Assembly: GCF_026719745.1 (NCBI RefSeq)
Contig: NZ_JAPPRQ010000053.1
Span: 62,001-126,000, forward strand
From: Clostridium sp. ZS2-4
GTDB taxonomy: Bacteria; Bacillota; Clostridia; Clostridiales; Clostridiaceae
Length of the DNA: 64,000 nucleotides
Reading direction: 5' to 3'
Each line of letters begins with the position of its first letter. The stretch's first letter is position 1. Below, one piece after another: positions 1-9,163 of the stretch. Under the pieces are notes generated by a model. The model did not search any database. It was not told the origin of the DNA and worked only from the letters and a program-made list of their open reading frames with translations. The position numbers and the translations under genes were made by a program.

Positions 1-44
1 CTTAGTAATTCTTCGTCATTCATACTATTAATGTCGTTTCTCAT
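1..44 (-). CDS. 5' end of an unidentified gene leaving the window on the left
   Basis: An ATG at 44 is preceded on the minus strand by a strong ribosome binding site (AAGGGGGG, 7 bases upstream). Fourteen codons are visible, reading MRNDINSMNDEELL, and stay open to the window edge. The acidic start is too short to assign to a family. It is read in the same direction as the two genes to its right and lies 86 bases beyond the stop of the nearest one. Confidence 0.5.
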   Translation of the reverse strand, partial: MRNDINSMNDEELL

Positions 45-130
45 ATAATAATCCCCCCTTTTATTATAGTAAAATGAGACACTTATTACTTTAATTTATA
101 AAATTCTATAACTTACCCCAATATCCTCTC

Positions 131-487
131 TTATATATGTTTTTTTAAAATTTCGTATGTATACTCTATTATTTCAGTACAAGATACACCATTTTTCTTT
201 AATTCAATACAATTAAATGTTCCATAGTCTTCTTTTATTTTATTCATAACTTCTTTAGAAATGGTTCTAACTTGATTAGATTCCTCTGCTGAATCTCTAC
301 CTTTTATTGCTCCTACAGCTATCATTGCCCCTGTAATAGCTCCACATGTACTTCCTACAGCCATTCCACCACCAAAGGGTGTTGCCACGGATACAGGTAT
401 ATTAAGATTTTTTTCTTCGTTAAGTGCTTTTATTATAGATTCTGCACAATTGTATCCTTCTTTATAAAACTCTACTGCTTTTGACAT
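131..487 (-). CDS. C_GCAxxG_C_C family protein (putative redox protein)
   Basis: This small soluble protein has the conserved cysteines of the C_GCAxxG_C_C family: YNCAES near the N-terminus, then the glycine-rich GGGMAVGSTCGAITGA, then single cysteines in FNCIEL and VSCTEI near the C-terminus. The family is common in anaerobes and is thought to bind a cofactor or do redox chemistry; no precise reaction is established. I chose the ATG at 487 (118 residues) because AGGAGG lies just upstream, giving an N-terminus of MSKAVEF; an earlier in-frame ATG at 511 overlaps the upstream gene and has no such site. It lies 20 bases after the CPBP protease gene and is probably co-transcribed with it. Confidence 0.8.
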   Translation of the reverse strand: MSKAVEFYKEGYNCAESIIKALNEEKNLNIPVSVATPFGGGMAVGSTCGAITGAMIAVGAIKGRDSAEESNQVRTISKEVMNKIKEDYGTFNCIELKKNGVSCTEIIEYTYEILKKHI

Positions 488-507
488 ATTTAATTCCTCC
501 CATATTA

Positions 508-1446
508 TCATTTGTATATAAAAATTAATTGGTTAACTATAATGTATACATATAAAATAACAGTTACATATACTGGCCAGTTAATAACCTTCTCATCATT
601 TCTATGCAGTTCTTTAGGTTCCATTCCTCTTCTTCCATGAATTTTGATGAGTTTTTGAATCAATATTATCACAATACCAGTACAAATTACTGCTAAAATT
701 AAATAAACCAAAACTAAATTTATCTTTTCACTAGTTGTAAGTGCTGATAATCCTGCTTGTTGAGCAGCTTTAACTCCTTCATTTGAAGACTTAAGTAAGA
801 AAGTGCTTAGTTCTGCTAAAAATAGTTGAGTACCATTTATAACAAAATGGCATATCATAGATGAAAATATTGACCCAGTAATTCTAACTAGATATGCAAA
901 TATTACACCTAAAGCAAAAGCATATAAAAATTGATTTCCATCCATATGTATTATCCCAAAAAATAATCCTGTCATTATAGCCGATTTTCTTATTGCTATA
1001 TTATCATAACCTGCCAATATAATTCCACGATATGTTATTTCTTCACAAATAGCGGGTGTTAAAGCTATAACTCCAAGTCTTATTATGAAAGGTATATTAT
1101 CAAGTTCACTGACTATCTGACCAATCCTGTTTGGAAACACAAACTGAGTTATCAAAGATAAAAATGTTGCTATAGGCATAGCTATAAGTCCTATGGCAAT
1201 AACTATAAAAATAGTTTTTACTCCTATTTTTTTTAACCTTAGAGTTTCTATTACGGATTGTCTTGTTAAAACAAAATATATTATAGTAGGTACTAGCAGC
1301 AAAAGTATTTGAGGCATAACAAGATACACAGGAAGTGATAATTTCAGTTTTGTAAATATAGGTATAAGTTTCCTTCCACCTACTGAATATAATATTAACA
1401 GTATCATTGCAAATAAATTTGAATAAAATACTCTGTTTTTCTCCAC
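508..1446 (-). CDS. CPBP family intramembrane glutamic protease
   Basis: A polytopic membrane protein of 312 residues with about eight hydrophobic segments. It has the CPBP (Abi/CAAX protease) signature: the glutamate pair in CEEITYRG, then the histidine motifs FFGIIHMDGN and CHFVING, which form the intramembrane catalytic site of Rce1-like proteases. Substrates in bacteria are mostly unknown; roles include bacteriocin self-immunity and processing of membrane proteins. The start is GTG at 1446, seven bases after a GAGGAGGAG ribosome binding site. It heads a likely two-gene unit with the C_GCAxxG_C_C protein. No bacteriocin genes are visible nearby, so an immunity role is not supported by context. 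Confidence 0.85.
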   Translation of the reverse strand: MEKNRVFYSNLFAMILLILYSVGGRKLIPIFTKLKLSLPVYLVMPQILLLLVPTIIYFVLTRQSVIETLRLKKIGVKTIFIVIAIGLIAMPIATFLSLITQFVFPNRIGQIVSELDNIPFIIRLGVIALTPAICEEITYRGIILAGYDNIAIRKSAIMTGLFFGIIHMDGNQFLYAFALGVIFAYLVRITGSIFSSMICHFVINGTQLFLAELSTFLLKSSNEGVKAAQQAGLSALTTSEKINLVLVYLILAVICTGIVIILIQKLIKIHGRRGMEPKELHRNDEKVINWPVYVTVILYVYIIVNQLIFIYK

Positions 1447-1513
1447 ACAACTCCTCCTCTCTCTACTATTTTTATTATTTCAAAAAAATATACTATAATA
1501 CTAACATAATAAA

Positions 1514-1562
1514 GGAAGAGACATAATATTACAATACATTTTGTAATTCTTATATCTCTTCC
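1514..1562 (-). terminator. Hairpin downstream of the triple-domain amidase
   Basis: Imperfect inverted repeat with outer arms GGAAGAGA and TCTCTTCC and inner arms TTACAA/TTGTAA, located 75 bases after the amidase stop codon. The T-rich tail is weak (CCTTTATTAT), so it may be a terminator or an mRNA-stabilising hairpin. Confidence 0.4.
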
Positions 1563-1635
1563 CAGTATTTTTTTATTTTACTATATTTATTCTTTTAAGC
1601 TTTTCTCATCTTTATTGTTCTTATTTTCTCTTGTA

Positions 1636-4212
1636 TTAATCAAGTGTTTTCATAATTCCTCTAGCTATAGCTTCTGCACTCTTTTGTTGATACTGTGGAG
1701 ATTTTAATAATTTTTCCTTTTCAGTATTACTTAAAAATTCTAATTCCACAAGTGCTGAAGGTGCTTTTGTATATTTAACTACATATACTCCTCTTTCCTT
1801 CAATCCTCTGTCTTTTCCTCCTGTTGCAGCTACTAATTCATCTTGAATATTTTGCGCTAACTTTATTCCATCACTTCTATTGTTTCCATATAAAGTTTCA
1901 ATTCCTGAAGTTGAAGGACTTCCATCTATACTATTAGCATGAATAGATACAAAATAGTTAACATTTGCTGTATCTGAAATATCACAGCGCATTTTTAGCT
2001 CTGCTGATTTATTAGCTGGCCATGGTACATTATCACTAGTTCTTGTATATACAACATCAATTCCATTTTTAACAAGAATATCTCCAACCTCTAAAGCCAC
2101 TGCCAATACTACATCTTTTTCTTTAGTTCCACCTGGACCTACAGCACCCGAATCATATCCTCCATGTCCTGGATCTATACAAATTTTATATTCTGGAGTC
2201 CCATCAATTGAAACTACCACTGTTAAAGTAACTGGCTTATTATAGTTTTTTACTCTTCCTTGAATCACGTAACTTCCAAGCTTACTTGTATCTATACTAT
2301 TTACTTCCCATATGACATCAGCTTGTACTACTGCATTATTACTGTTAACTGCTGAAATTTTAGTAGGTAAAAAATATTGTTCTCCCTGCTTTACATTAAC
2401 CCTAACATCATTTGCTGAAATAATAGTGTCATTAACGCTGCTGTTTGAATAGCTCACAACACTCTGTGCTATTCCATTTACAATTTTTTCTTGATACTCT
2501 GAAGTATTAAGTAATATTTCTTCTTTTGGATTAGATATAAATCCATAATAAACCATAATTCCTATTTCATCAAAATTTTCTAGCATCTTAAAGTTACTAC
2601 TTTCTTTCGCACCTCTATCTTTTGCATTAGTATTAAATATTACATTTTTTTGAACATTTTCAGCTAACTTCTTACTTGCACTATCACTAGGTGAATAATA
2701 AGTTTCTATTCCTTCCCCAACTGACTCGTTATAATAATTACAATGTAAACTGATTAAAGCTTCTGCTCCGCTGTCGTTAGCTATTTGTGTTCTCTTGTCT
2801 ACGTCAACATCTTGATTCCAAGAAACTGAATCAGTATTTCTTGTATAAGTTACCTTTATTCCTTTACTTTCTAATATTTTTCCAAGTTTTAAAGCAATAG
2901 CTAAATTTACATCCTTGTCTTTAACACCTGCGGTACCGTTCAATACTTTTAGGTTTGATGCACTACTGGCGTCTATACAAACCTTAGTAATTTTAGATAT
3001 ATCAGTATTTGGTGCTTTATTAACTATTACCTTTAATGTAACAGTTCCACTATATCCAGATACTGTTCCTTTATAGTAATAAGTCCCTATTTTAGATGTA
3101 TTAACAGTTGCCTTGTCCCATTTTACACTAACACTTTTATCTGTATTGTCGCTCATTACAGCTTTAACAGTTGTTGGCAGTGTATATTTTTCTCCTTGAT
3201 ATAAGAGAGTTGTTATATCCTTTATATCTTTTATATACATACTTTGCTTTACATCCAAGTATTTCAGTACGGCAACGGCTATAGCAGCTGCACTATTCTT
3301 TTTAAACTCTTCACTATTCATTATTTTTTCTTCTTGTTGATTAGTTATAAAACCTAAATCCACATAAATTCCAGTAGCACTTACACTACTTAGGGTTTTG
3401 TATGTACTTTCTTTTATACCTCTATTGTGAAGATTTGTTTTACTAGCTAATTCATTCTGAACGTATGAAGCTAATTTTTTAGATTCATTATTACCTTTTA
3501 AATAATAAGTCTCTGAACCAGTTGCAGTTGGAGCTGTTGATGAATTACAGTGAACACTGACAAGAACATCAGCTTTAGCATCATTAACAATTTTACTTCT
3601 CCTACTAATACTGTCACCACTGCTCCATGAAACTGTATCAGTTTTTCTTGTGTAAACTACCTTAACTCCATTTTCCTCTAAAATTTTCCCTGCTTTTAAT
3701 ACAACATCTAAATTTATGTCCTTCCCTTTAACTCCTGAAGGTCCAACTTCTGCTCCTATATCATTTGCCGCTCTTCCTGCATCCAAAGCTACTATGTATC
3801 CTTTTTGTCCTGCCGGCTTATCTGGATTAGTTTTTGTTGTGAAAATCATTTTAGTAGGCTTGGACAATTCACTGCCTTTTACAGATTTAATTCCTTCTTT
3901 AACTAATAAAGTATAAGTTTTTCCATACTCATATCCATTTACTGCAGAAATCCGTACAGATTTATTATCCTTGTAGTCAATCTTTGTATCTACCTTAGAA
4001 TTGCTGTCATTTAAAACTACAATAGTATCTTTTCCATCAATAGAAGATTTGTCAACTTCATCACTAAAATTAATAGTCCATACCTTGTCAATATCTATAT
4101 TAATTTTACTTTCCATTTCTAAATATGTACTTGCAAATACATTTGGAGGCAAACTCACCCCAATGACCAGTATCATAACCATAAACATTGCAATTTTCCT
4201 TATAGTACCCAA
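1636..4212 (-). CDS. Secreted N-acetylmuramoyl-L-alanine amidase with three Amidase_3 domains
   Basis: An exported cell-wall hydrolase of about 858 residues. Order: signal peptide (about 1-28), Ig-like domain (30-128), Amidase_3 domain 1 (139-320), Ig-like domain, Amidase_3 domain 2 (409-590), Ig-like domain, Amidase_3 domain 3 (676-858). Domain 3 has the zinc site and catalytic glutamate: DPGHGG, the glutamate in TKEKD, SIHAN and VELEFLSN. Domain 1 reads DAGRAA, VKGKD and YVDLGFITN; domain 2 reads DASSAS, VKDKD and MVYYGFISN. Both keep only the later histidine (SVHCN, SLHCN) and are probably inactive, perhaps binding peptidoglycan. I chose the TTG at 4212 because GGAGGGGAG lies just upstream; an ATG at 4236 has no site. 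The gene is monocistronic. It could act in growth, sporulation or mother-cell lysis; the sequence does not say which. Confidence 0.9.
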   Translation of the reverse strand: MGTIRKIAMFMVMILVIGVSLPPNVFASTYLEMESKINIDIDKVWTINFSDEVDKSSIDGKDTIVVLNDSNSKVDTKIDYKDNKSVRISAVNGYEYGKTYTLLVKEGIKSVKGSELSKPTKMIFTTKTNPDKPAGQKGYIVALDAGRAANDIGAEVGPSGVKGKDINLDVVLKAGKILEENGVKVVYTRKTDTVSWSSGDSISRRSKIVNDAKADVLVSVHCNSSTAPTATGSETYYLKGNNESKKLASYVQNELASKTNLHNRGIKESTYKTLSSVSATGIYVDLGFITNQQEEKIMNSEEFKKNSAAAIAVAVLKYLDVKQSMYIKDIKDITTLLYQGEKYTLPTTVKAVMSDNTDKSVSVKWDKATVNTSKIGTYYYKGTVSGYSGTVTLKVIVNKAPNTDISKITKVCIDASSASNLKVLNGTAGVKDKDVNLAIALKLGKILESKGIKVTYTRNTDSVSWNQDVDVDKRTQIANDSGAEALISLHCNYYNESVGEGIETYYSPSDSASKKLAENVQKNVIFNTNAKDRGAKESSNFKMLENFDEIGIMVYYGFISNPKEEILLNTSEYQEKIVNGIAQSVVSYSNSSVNDTIISANDVRVNVKQGEQYFLPTKISAVNSNNAVVQADVIWEVNSIDTSKLGSYVIQGRVKNYNKPVTLTVVVSIDGTPEYKICIDPGHGGYDSGAVGPGGTKEKDVVLAVALEVGDILVKNGIDVVYTRTSDNVPWPANKSAELKMRCDISDTANVNYFVSIHANSIDGSPSTSGIETLYGNNRSDGIKLAQNIQDELVAATGGKDRGLKERGVYVVKYTKAPSALVELEFLSNTEKEKLLKSPQYQQKSAEAIARGIMKTLD

Positions 4213-4646
4213 ATATCTCCCCTCCAAATTCAACATATATTTATATTTTATTTTATATGGATAAATAATGCAATTAAATTAACACACTTATCAAATATTA
4301 TTAAATATTTCTTTTAAACCACAAATTATCCTTAATTATATTTACGAAAAAATATATCAATAGTTCAGTTATTTATATATTTTTAAATTAATTTTTATGA
4401 GAGTAAAATTATGTCATACATTCAACTCTCTATTTATAAGTACATATTACTTATTTCGTCATTGATTATGAAATATTCAGTATAATATTTTTTTATCCAT
4501 TAATATATTTTCTGTAAACTTCTTTTTAATCCTTGAATATACACCGTATGAATTATAACATTTTGTAATATAATAAGTGTAACAAAAAAGTTAATATATA
4601 TACATACGTTATACAATGTAACATTTTTGGAAAGGAAGTGTATTTA
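4213..4646. other. AT-rich divergent intergenic region
   Basis: This 434-base gap separates the leftward amidase from the rightward MBL hydrolase and must carry both promoters. Several TATAAT-like hexamers are present but none has a convincing -35 partner at 16-18 bases. No coding remnant, riboswitch or repeat was recognised. Confidence 0.4.
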
Positions 4647-5285
4647 GTGGAAATTACTTGGCTTGGTCATGCATCTTTTTTAATTAAAGACTCAAACGGT
4701 AGAAAACTTTTGACAGATCCCTTTGATAAATCAGTTGGCTACCATACTTTTGATGAAGAAGTAGACTTAGTATCTATAAGTCATCATCATTTTGATCATG
4801 ATTACATAGAGGAGCTTAAAGGTAATCCTGAAATTATCGATAAGGTAGGTCTATTCTACTTATGTGATATTCCGATTGAAGGAATCCCTTCTTATCATGA
4901 TAATTCAAAAGGCGCTAAACGAGGTGAAAATATTATTTTCACCTTTGAAATGGATGGTTATAAAATTTGCCATCTAGGTGATTTAGGTCATGAGCTTTCA
5001 CGAGATTATATAACAAAGCTTGGCAATATAGATATTTTACTTATTCCTGTAGGTGGAAATTATACTATCGATGGAAAAGACGCTGCTAATGTAGCTAAAT
5101 TCATCAACAGCAAAATCATTATACCTATGCACTATAAAACACCTAATCTAGCTTTTCCACTTGATGGAGTTGAAACATTTATTACAAGTATGAAAAATGG
5201 GGAAAGAATAAATGACTATACTCTCAAAATAGAAGGAGAACTTGCAGGTAGGAATATGGTTAAAATTTTAGATCCAAAACAATAG
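4647..5285 (+). CDS. MBL-fold metal-dependent hydrolase (UlaG/UPF0173-like)
   Basis: A single-domain metallo-beta-lactamase-fold protein of about 212 residues. It has the metal-binding motif SHHHFDHD (HxHxDH), a following HLGDLGH motif and a later histidine in IPMHYKTP, enough to build a two-metal site. The start EITWLGHASF is typical of the UlaG/UPF0173 branch, whose members hydrolyse phosphodiester or lactone substrates; the substrate here is unknown. GTG at 4647 is preferred because GGAAG lies seven bases upstream; a GTG at 4638 overlaps that site. Its TAG stop is the first three bases of repeat element copy 1, which probably acts as its terminator. Confidence 0.85.
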   Translation: MEITWLGHASFLIKDSNGRKLLTDPFDKSVGYHTFDEEVDLVSISHHHFDHDYIEELKGNPEIIDKVGLFYLCDIPIEGIPSYHDNSKGAKRGENIIFTFEMDGYKICHLGDLGHELSRDYITKLGNIDILLIPVGGNYTIDGKDAANVAKFINSKIIIPMHYKTPNLAFPLDGVETFITSMKNGERINDYTLKIEGELAGRNMVKILDPKQ

Positions 5286-5523
5286 AATAAAATTGTGTAA
5301 CAATTTTATTCTATTAACCAATCCCCAATCCCCAGTCACCAGAGAAGGATGTTTTGCTAATGCAAAACTAAAATTAGAATAAATTAAAATAGACTTAAAG
5401 TAGATATAATCTATCTTTAAGTCTATTTTAATTTATTTTTATCTAATTGTTCTTAATTGTTTTTATCTTTTTTCTTTACTCTGGGGATTGGTGATTGGCT
5501 ACTGGGGAATATAAGAATGTTGC
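5283..5523 (+). repeat. Heptad-flanked hairpin element, copy 1
   Basis: Left terminal hairpin 5283-5313 (arms TAGAATAAAATTG / CAATTTTATTCTA). Heptanucleotide array 5318-5342 (CCAATCC, CCAATCC, CCAGTCA, CCAG). Small palindrome GTTTTGC-TAAT-GCAAAAC at 5353-5370. Central dyad around 5388-5428 (AATAGACTTAAAG against CTTTAAGTCTATT). Inverted heptads 5481-5507. At the right, only one arm of the usual GTTGC hairpin remains before the sequence continues as nrdG. It is nearly identical to copy 3 for more than 200 bases and lies between convergent genes. Confidence 0.85.
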
Positions 5524-5998
5524 CACATTTCAGGCTTTCTTCAACATTTATAACTCTCTGATTTCTGGAGCCTGCATATTTGCTGGATCCTTCTGTTAAA
5601 TCTTTTTCAAATTTTCCGTCTACAAGAACATCTATATGTTTTAAAAGCTTTATTTTATACTCATCATTACTTTGTAAAATTTCTTCATATGTATATCCTG
5701 TATAGCACCATAAATTTAACCCTTGTTTTTTTACTCGTTCTGCCAATACATAAAGTTCTTTAGCCTGTTCAAATGGCTCTCCTCCTGAGAAGGTTACTCC
5801 ATTTATTAATGGAACATTATGATTAATTCTATTTAGCAAATCATCTATATTGACTTTATCACCATAGTCAAAAGCCTGCATAGGCTTATTATGACATCCT
5901 GGACAATTATGTTTGCATCCTGAAAGAAATACAACACTTCTTAATCCTCTGCCATTTACCATAGAGTTATCCAAAAAACCCGCAACTTGTAATTCCAT
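5453..5998 (-). CDS. nrdG: Anaerobic ribonucleotide reductase activating protein (radical SAM)
   Basis: NrdG uses S-adenosylmethionine and a 4Fe-4S cluster to make the glycyl radical on NrdD. The cluster motif SGCKHNCPGCHN (CxxxCxxC) is near residue 30 and the SAM-binding TFSGGEPFEQ follows. The ATG at 5998 is preferred (181 residues): GGTGAG is just upstream and it falls 16 bases after the nrdD stop. A longer frame to 6100 would overlap nrdD by 86 bases. The last ~23 residues (from GNILIFPSSQSPIPRV onward) and the stop codon are encoded by repeat element copy 1 rather than by a conserved NrdG tail. The core domain looks complete, so the protein is probably functional. Confidence 0.93.
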   Translation of the reverse strand: MELQVAGFLDNSMVNGRGLRSVVFLSGCKHNCPGCHNKPMQAFDYGDKVNIDDLLNRINHNVPLINGVTFSGGEPFEQAKELYVLAERVKKQGLNLWCYTGYTYEEILQSNDEYKIKLLKHIDVLVDGKFEKDLTEGSSKYAGSRNQRVINVEESLKCGNILIFPSSQSPIPRVKKKDKNN

Positions 5999-6014
5999 TA
6001 TCTCACCAGCTTTT

Positions 6015-8132
6015 TTATTGATAAGTGTTGATATGTTTTTCACCATTATGCGAAGTTCTGTCTTTACGTTCTGCAACTTTCCCAGCACCAAATCTCTCAT
6101 CTAAAGAAAGATATCCTGTAACTCTTGAAATTCCTTGTATATCTTTACTTCCACATTTAGGACAAGTATTTTTATCTGCTTCTATTCTTTCTCCACATTT
6201 TCTGCAGTATTTTAAATGGAAATTGATTCCTATATAACTTATATTAGTATTCTTATATGCATAATCAATTATAGTCTTTACATTTTCAGCTTCTGGATAT
6301 CCATCCATTTCAATATATGTTATATGTCCTCCATTACATATCTTATGAAAAGGAGCTTCTAAATCTATTTTATCTTTTATAGATATTTTACATGATACTG
6401 GAACATGATAACTGTTAGTATAATAATCTTTGTCCGTAACACCTTCTATATTTCCAAAAACGCTCTGATCTTGAAGTATAAATTTGCCTGAAAGCCCCTC
6501 TGCTGGAGTTGCATAGCAAGACCAGTTCAAACTATCTATTTCTCTATATTTGTCACAAAATTCTCTCATATATGAAACTATTTTAATTCCAAGTTCATAA
6601 GATTCCTTACTCTCTGCATGATGCTTACCTACTAAAGCAGTTAAGGTTTCTGCAAGTCCTATGAATCCAATTCCCCACGTACCTTGTTTTAAAATAGCTT
6701 CTATCGAATCTTCAGGAGATAAATTTTCAGAACCTCTCATTAAGTGCTCACCTGCTACGAAAGGTAAATCTTTAACCTTTAATCTTTTAAGTACATTATA
6801 TCTATGCAATAGTGATTCTCTTGCTAATTCAAGTCTATTCTCTAAAAGAGAAAAGAATTTATCTACACTTCCCTTAGCTAATATTCCAACACGTGGTAAA
6901 TTAATTGTGGCAGGTGCTATATTTCCACGTGCTTCAGGACCTGGTTCACCATTTACATTTGACATTATATATGTTCTGCATCCCATTGTAGCAGCAATTA
7001 CACCTTTATCATAATATTCCTTATTAAAATCTGCATCTAAATTCATAAACATAGGGTTCATTCTCTTACTTGCAACTTTACAAGCAAGTTCATATAAATA
7101 GTAATATGGATCTGTTTCTTCTCTGTTTACACCATTCTTAACTCTAAAGATTATATTAGGGAATATAGGCTGCTCACCTTTACCTAATCCTTTTTCATAT
7201 TCTTCTAAGAAAAACTGACAAACCATTGCTGCATCTTCATTTCTAGGAAGTCCTAAATTAATGGAACTGAAAGGAACCTGAGAACCTGCTCTGGAATGCA
7301 TAGTATTTAAATTATATACTATTCCCTGCATGGATTGGTGAACAATCTTTTTCACCTTTTTTTCTACTATTCTTTCAATATCAGCACCAGTATTCCCAAA
7401 TTCTTCTCTATACTCATTTAAAATTTCCTGTCTTGTCATATCAACAAAAGGTGCCATGTCATTATCAAAATCTACGTGAGATTGTCCTCCGAACATATCA
7501 TTTTGTGTGCTTTGTAACAATATACATGACAACTCTGCAGCAGATTCTATTCTTTTTGCTGGAAGTATTGTTCCGTAACCTGTATTAAATCCTCTTCTTA
7601 ATATTTTTCCCGTTTCTATATTTAAGCAGTTTGTAGTTAAATTATAGCTGTCTAAATCATGATAATATATATCTCCGTTCTCATGAGCCTTAGCTAAATG
7701 TTTAGGCATTATACCTAAATTATGCCATTTATTTGATTCACTTGCTATTCTAAGTAATTTTGAACTGAAATTATTTCCCACATTTGCGTTATCTCTATCA
7801 GTTTCAACTCCTATATTTTTGATACTTTTCATTAAATCTGATTTTATTTCTCTGATTTTTGTTCTTTCTCTTCTATAATTTGAATAAGCTACGCCTATTG
7901 GTTTATGCCCATTTTGTAGCAAAATATCTTCAACAATATTTTGAATTTCTTCTACTGTTATTTTTTCATATCCTTTGTTTTCTATCTGCTCAATAACTCT
8001 TTGAGTAAGCTCAATAGCTTCACTTTCCTTTAAGTTAAAAGCTATCTCTTCTGCAGAACCTTTAATCGCATTAGTAATCTTGATAGAGTCGAACAAAACC
8101 TCTCTACCGTCCCTTTTCACTACATATAGCAT
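6015..8132 (-). CDS. nrdD: Anaerobic (class III) ribonucleoside-triphosphate reductase
   Basis: A 705-residue glycyl-radical enzyme reducing ribonucleoside triphosphates to deoxyribonucleotides without oxygen. Residues 1-90 form an ATP-cone allosteric domain (start MLYVVKRDGREVLFDS). The large ten-stranded barrel domain follows, with cysteines such as NSYHVPVSC near the active site. The C-terminus has a four-cysteine zinc ribbon (YCRKCGERI and CPKCGSKD) and the glycyl radical motif RVTGYLSLDERF. The ATG at 8132 follows a GGAGGTAG site. It is the first gene of nrdD-nrdG. Oxygen sensitivity of this enzyme class supports an anaerobic host. Confidence 0.97.
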   Translation of the reverse strand: MLYVVKRDGREVLFDSIKITNAIKGSAEEIAFNLKESEAIELTQRVIEQIENKGYEKITVEEIQNIVEDILLQNGHKPIGVAYSNYRRERTKIREIKSDLMKSIKNIGVETDRDNANVGNNFSSKLLRIASESNKWHNLGIMPKHLAKAHENGDIYYHDLDSYNLTTNCLNIETGKILRRGFNTGYGTILPAKRIESAAELSCILLQSTQNDMFGGQSHVDFDNDMAPFVDMTRQEILNEYREEFGNTGADIERIVEKKVKKIVHQSMQGIVYNLNTMHSRAGSQVPFSSINLGLPRNEDAAMVCQFFLEEYEKGLGKGEQPIFPNIIFRVKNGVNREETDPYYYLYELACKVASKRMNPMFMNLDADFNKEYYDKGVIAATMGCRTYIMSNVNGEPGPEARGNIAPATINLPRVGILAKGSVDKFFSLLENRLELARESLLHRYNVLKRLKVKDLPFVAGEHLMRGSENLSPEDSIEAILKQGTWGIGFIGLAETLTALVGKHHAESKESYELGIKIVSYMREFCDKYREIDSLNWSCYATPAEGLSGKFILQDQSVFGNIEGVTDKDYYTNSYHVPVSCKISIKDKIDLEAPFHKICNGGHITYIEMDGYPEAENVKTIIDYAYKNTNISYIGINFHLKYCRKCGERIEADKNTCPKCGSKDIQGISRVTGYLSLDERFGAGKVAERKDRTSHNGEKHINTYQ

Positions 8133-8170
8133 TCATTCTACCTCCAACCACAACATATTGTACACGGCAT

Positions 8171-8199
8171 ATTATACTCTACAAAAAATTTTATATCAA
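8171..8199 (-). promoter_or_regulatory. Sigma-A-type promoter for nrdDG
   Basis: On the minus strand TTGATA (8199-8194), a 17-base spacer and a perfect TATAAT (8176-8171) lie 39 bases before the nrdD start. Just downstream, the palindrome ACAACATATTGT (8150-8161) would overlap the early transcript and could be an NrdR-type operator; that last point is inference. Confidence 0.7.
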
Positions 8200-8418
8200 T
8201 TTTTAAATATACCATATAAAATTACTACCCCCCTATATGGTTTATATACCTTCTTTTTCTTCTGTTTTTTATACATATAGTAATGTTGACATGAATAACT
8301 TAACTTTCTAATTTTTTCACTAATCTTCTAATAATTCTCACAAATAAATCAATCATAAAAAATATATATATAGAATAAATTATTATATCTTATAATCCTA
8401 TAAAATGGAGGTGTATTA

Positions 8419-8931
8419 ATGAGTTATACAACTGAAGGTCAGCCCCAAGGATATCCATATTTCTATACAAATAAAATTCGTGAAGCATTGATAAGTGAGA
8501 TAGTTGCTATAAATGGCTATGCTTATCACATAGCGCACTCTGACATTAAAGATATAAACCAAGTATGGCATCATATTATGGAAGACGAGAAACGGCACTA
8601 TGGAATGTTTTTACAGTTACTTAGAAAATACGATCCAGTACAATATGCTAAATATATGGAATCAAAAGAACATGTGAAGTTAAGTAAAAATTCCAAATAC
8701 CTAAATGTATATGGAAAACACTCTGAAGATTTAATATTAAACTTTATAAGAAGTGATATAAAAGGTGAATTCGAAGCAGTAATCTTATACGAGCAAAACG
8801 CTTTTGAATCACCATATAAGGATATAAAGGAAACTTACATTGAAATCGCAGGAGATGAAAAAGAACATGCTGAAGAACTTACATTGGTACTTATGCATTA
8901 TGATAAAGACAAATACGGACCTATAGAATAA
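8419..8931 (+). CDS. Ferritin-like diiron protein (rubrerythrin-type fold, no rubredoxin domain)
   Basis: A 170-residue four-helix-bundle protein. The diiron ligands repeat in two halves: SEIVAINGYAYH with MEDEKRHYG, then GEFEAVILYEQ with AGDEKEHAE, giving the expected E...ExxH pairs. It lacks the CxxC rubredoxin centre of true rubrerythrins. Relatives are found in anaerobes and in spores; likely roles are peroxide or oxygen scavenging or iron handling, but the reaction here is unknown. The ATG at 8419 has a GGAGGTG site 7 bases upstream. The gene stands alone; its stop TAA sits inside the terminal hairpin of repeat copy 2. Confidence 0.8.
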   Translation: MSYTTEGQPQGYPYFYTNKIREALISEIVAINGYAYHIAHSDIKDINQVWHHIMEDEKRHYGMFLQLLRKYDPVQYAKYMESKEHVKLSKNSKYLNVYGKHSEDLILNFIRSDIKGEFEAVILYEQNAFESPYKDIKETYIEIAGDEKEHAEELTLVLMHYDKDKYGPIE

Positions 8932-9163
8932 TGTTGCGATGCAACATTATTCTAATTCCCAATCGCCAATCCCCAGCATAAAGAAAAAATCTAAAAACAA
9001 TTAAGAACAATTAGATAAAATAGACTTAAAGATAGATTGTATCTACTTTTAAGTCTACTTTGTTTTATTTTAATTTTAGTTTTGCATTAGCAAAACATCC
9101 TTTTCTGGGGACTGGGGATTGGTTACTGGTTACTAGAATAAAATTGCTCCGCACTTTTATTCT
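8924..9163 (-). repeat. Heptad-flanked hairpin element, copy 2
   Basis: Inverted relative to copy 1. Left hairpin 8924-8954 has perfect 14-base arms (TAGAATAATGTTGC / GCAACATTATTCTA). Heptads CCAATCG, CCAATCC, CCAG follow near 8959-8977. The central dyad lies near 9018-9062 and the GTTTTGC-ATTA-GCAAAAC palindrome near 9079-9096. Inverted heptads lie near 9104-9133. The right hairpin 9134-9163 mixes two terminal types (AAAATTGC on one arm, GCACTTTT on the other). It lies between convergent genes and contributes both stop codons. Confidence 0.85.

Noticed and set aside
1106-1450. Open frame of 114 codons opposite the CPBP protease
   Set aside because: It overlaps the CPBP gene almost fully, has no ribosome binding site and a low-complexity product. 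It is a shadow of the real gene.
5283-5523. Element as a group II intron or insertion sequence fragment
   Set aside because: No reverse transcriptase, transposase remnant or intron domain V-like motif is present. Its symmetric heptad design fits neither.
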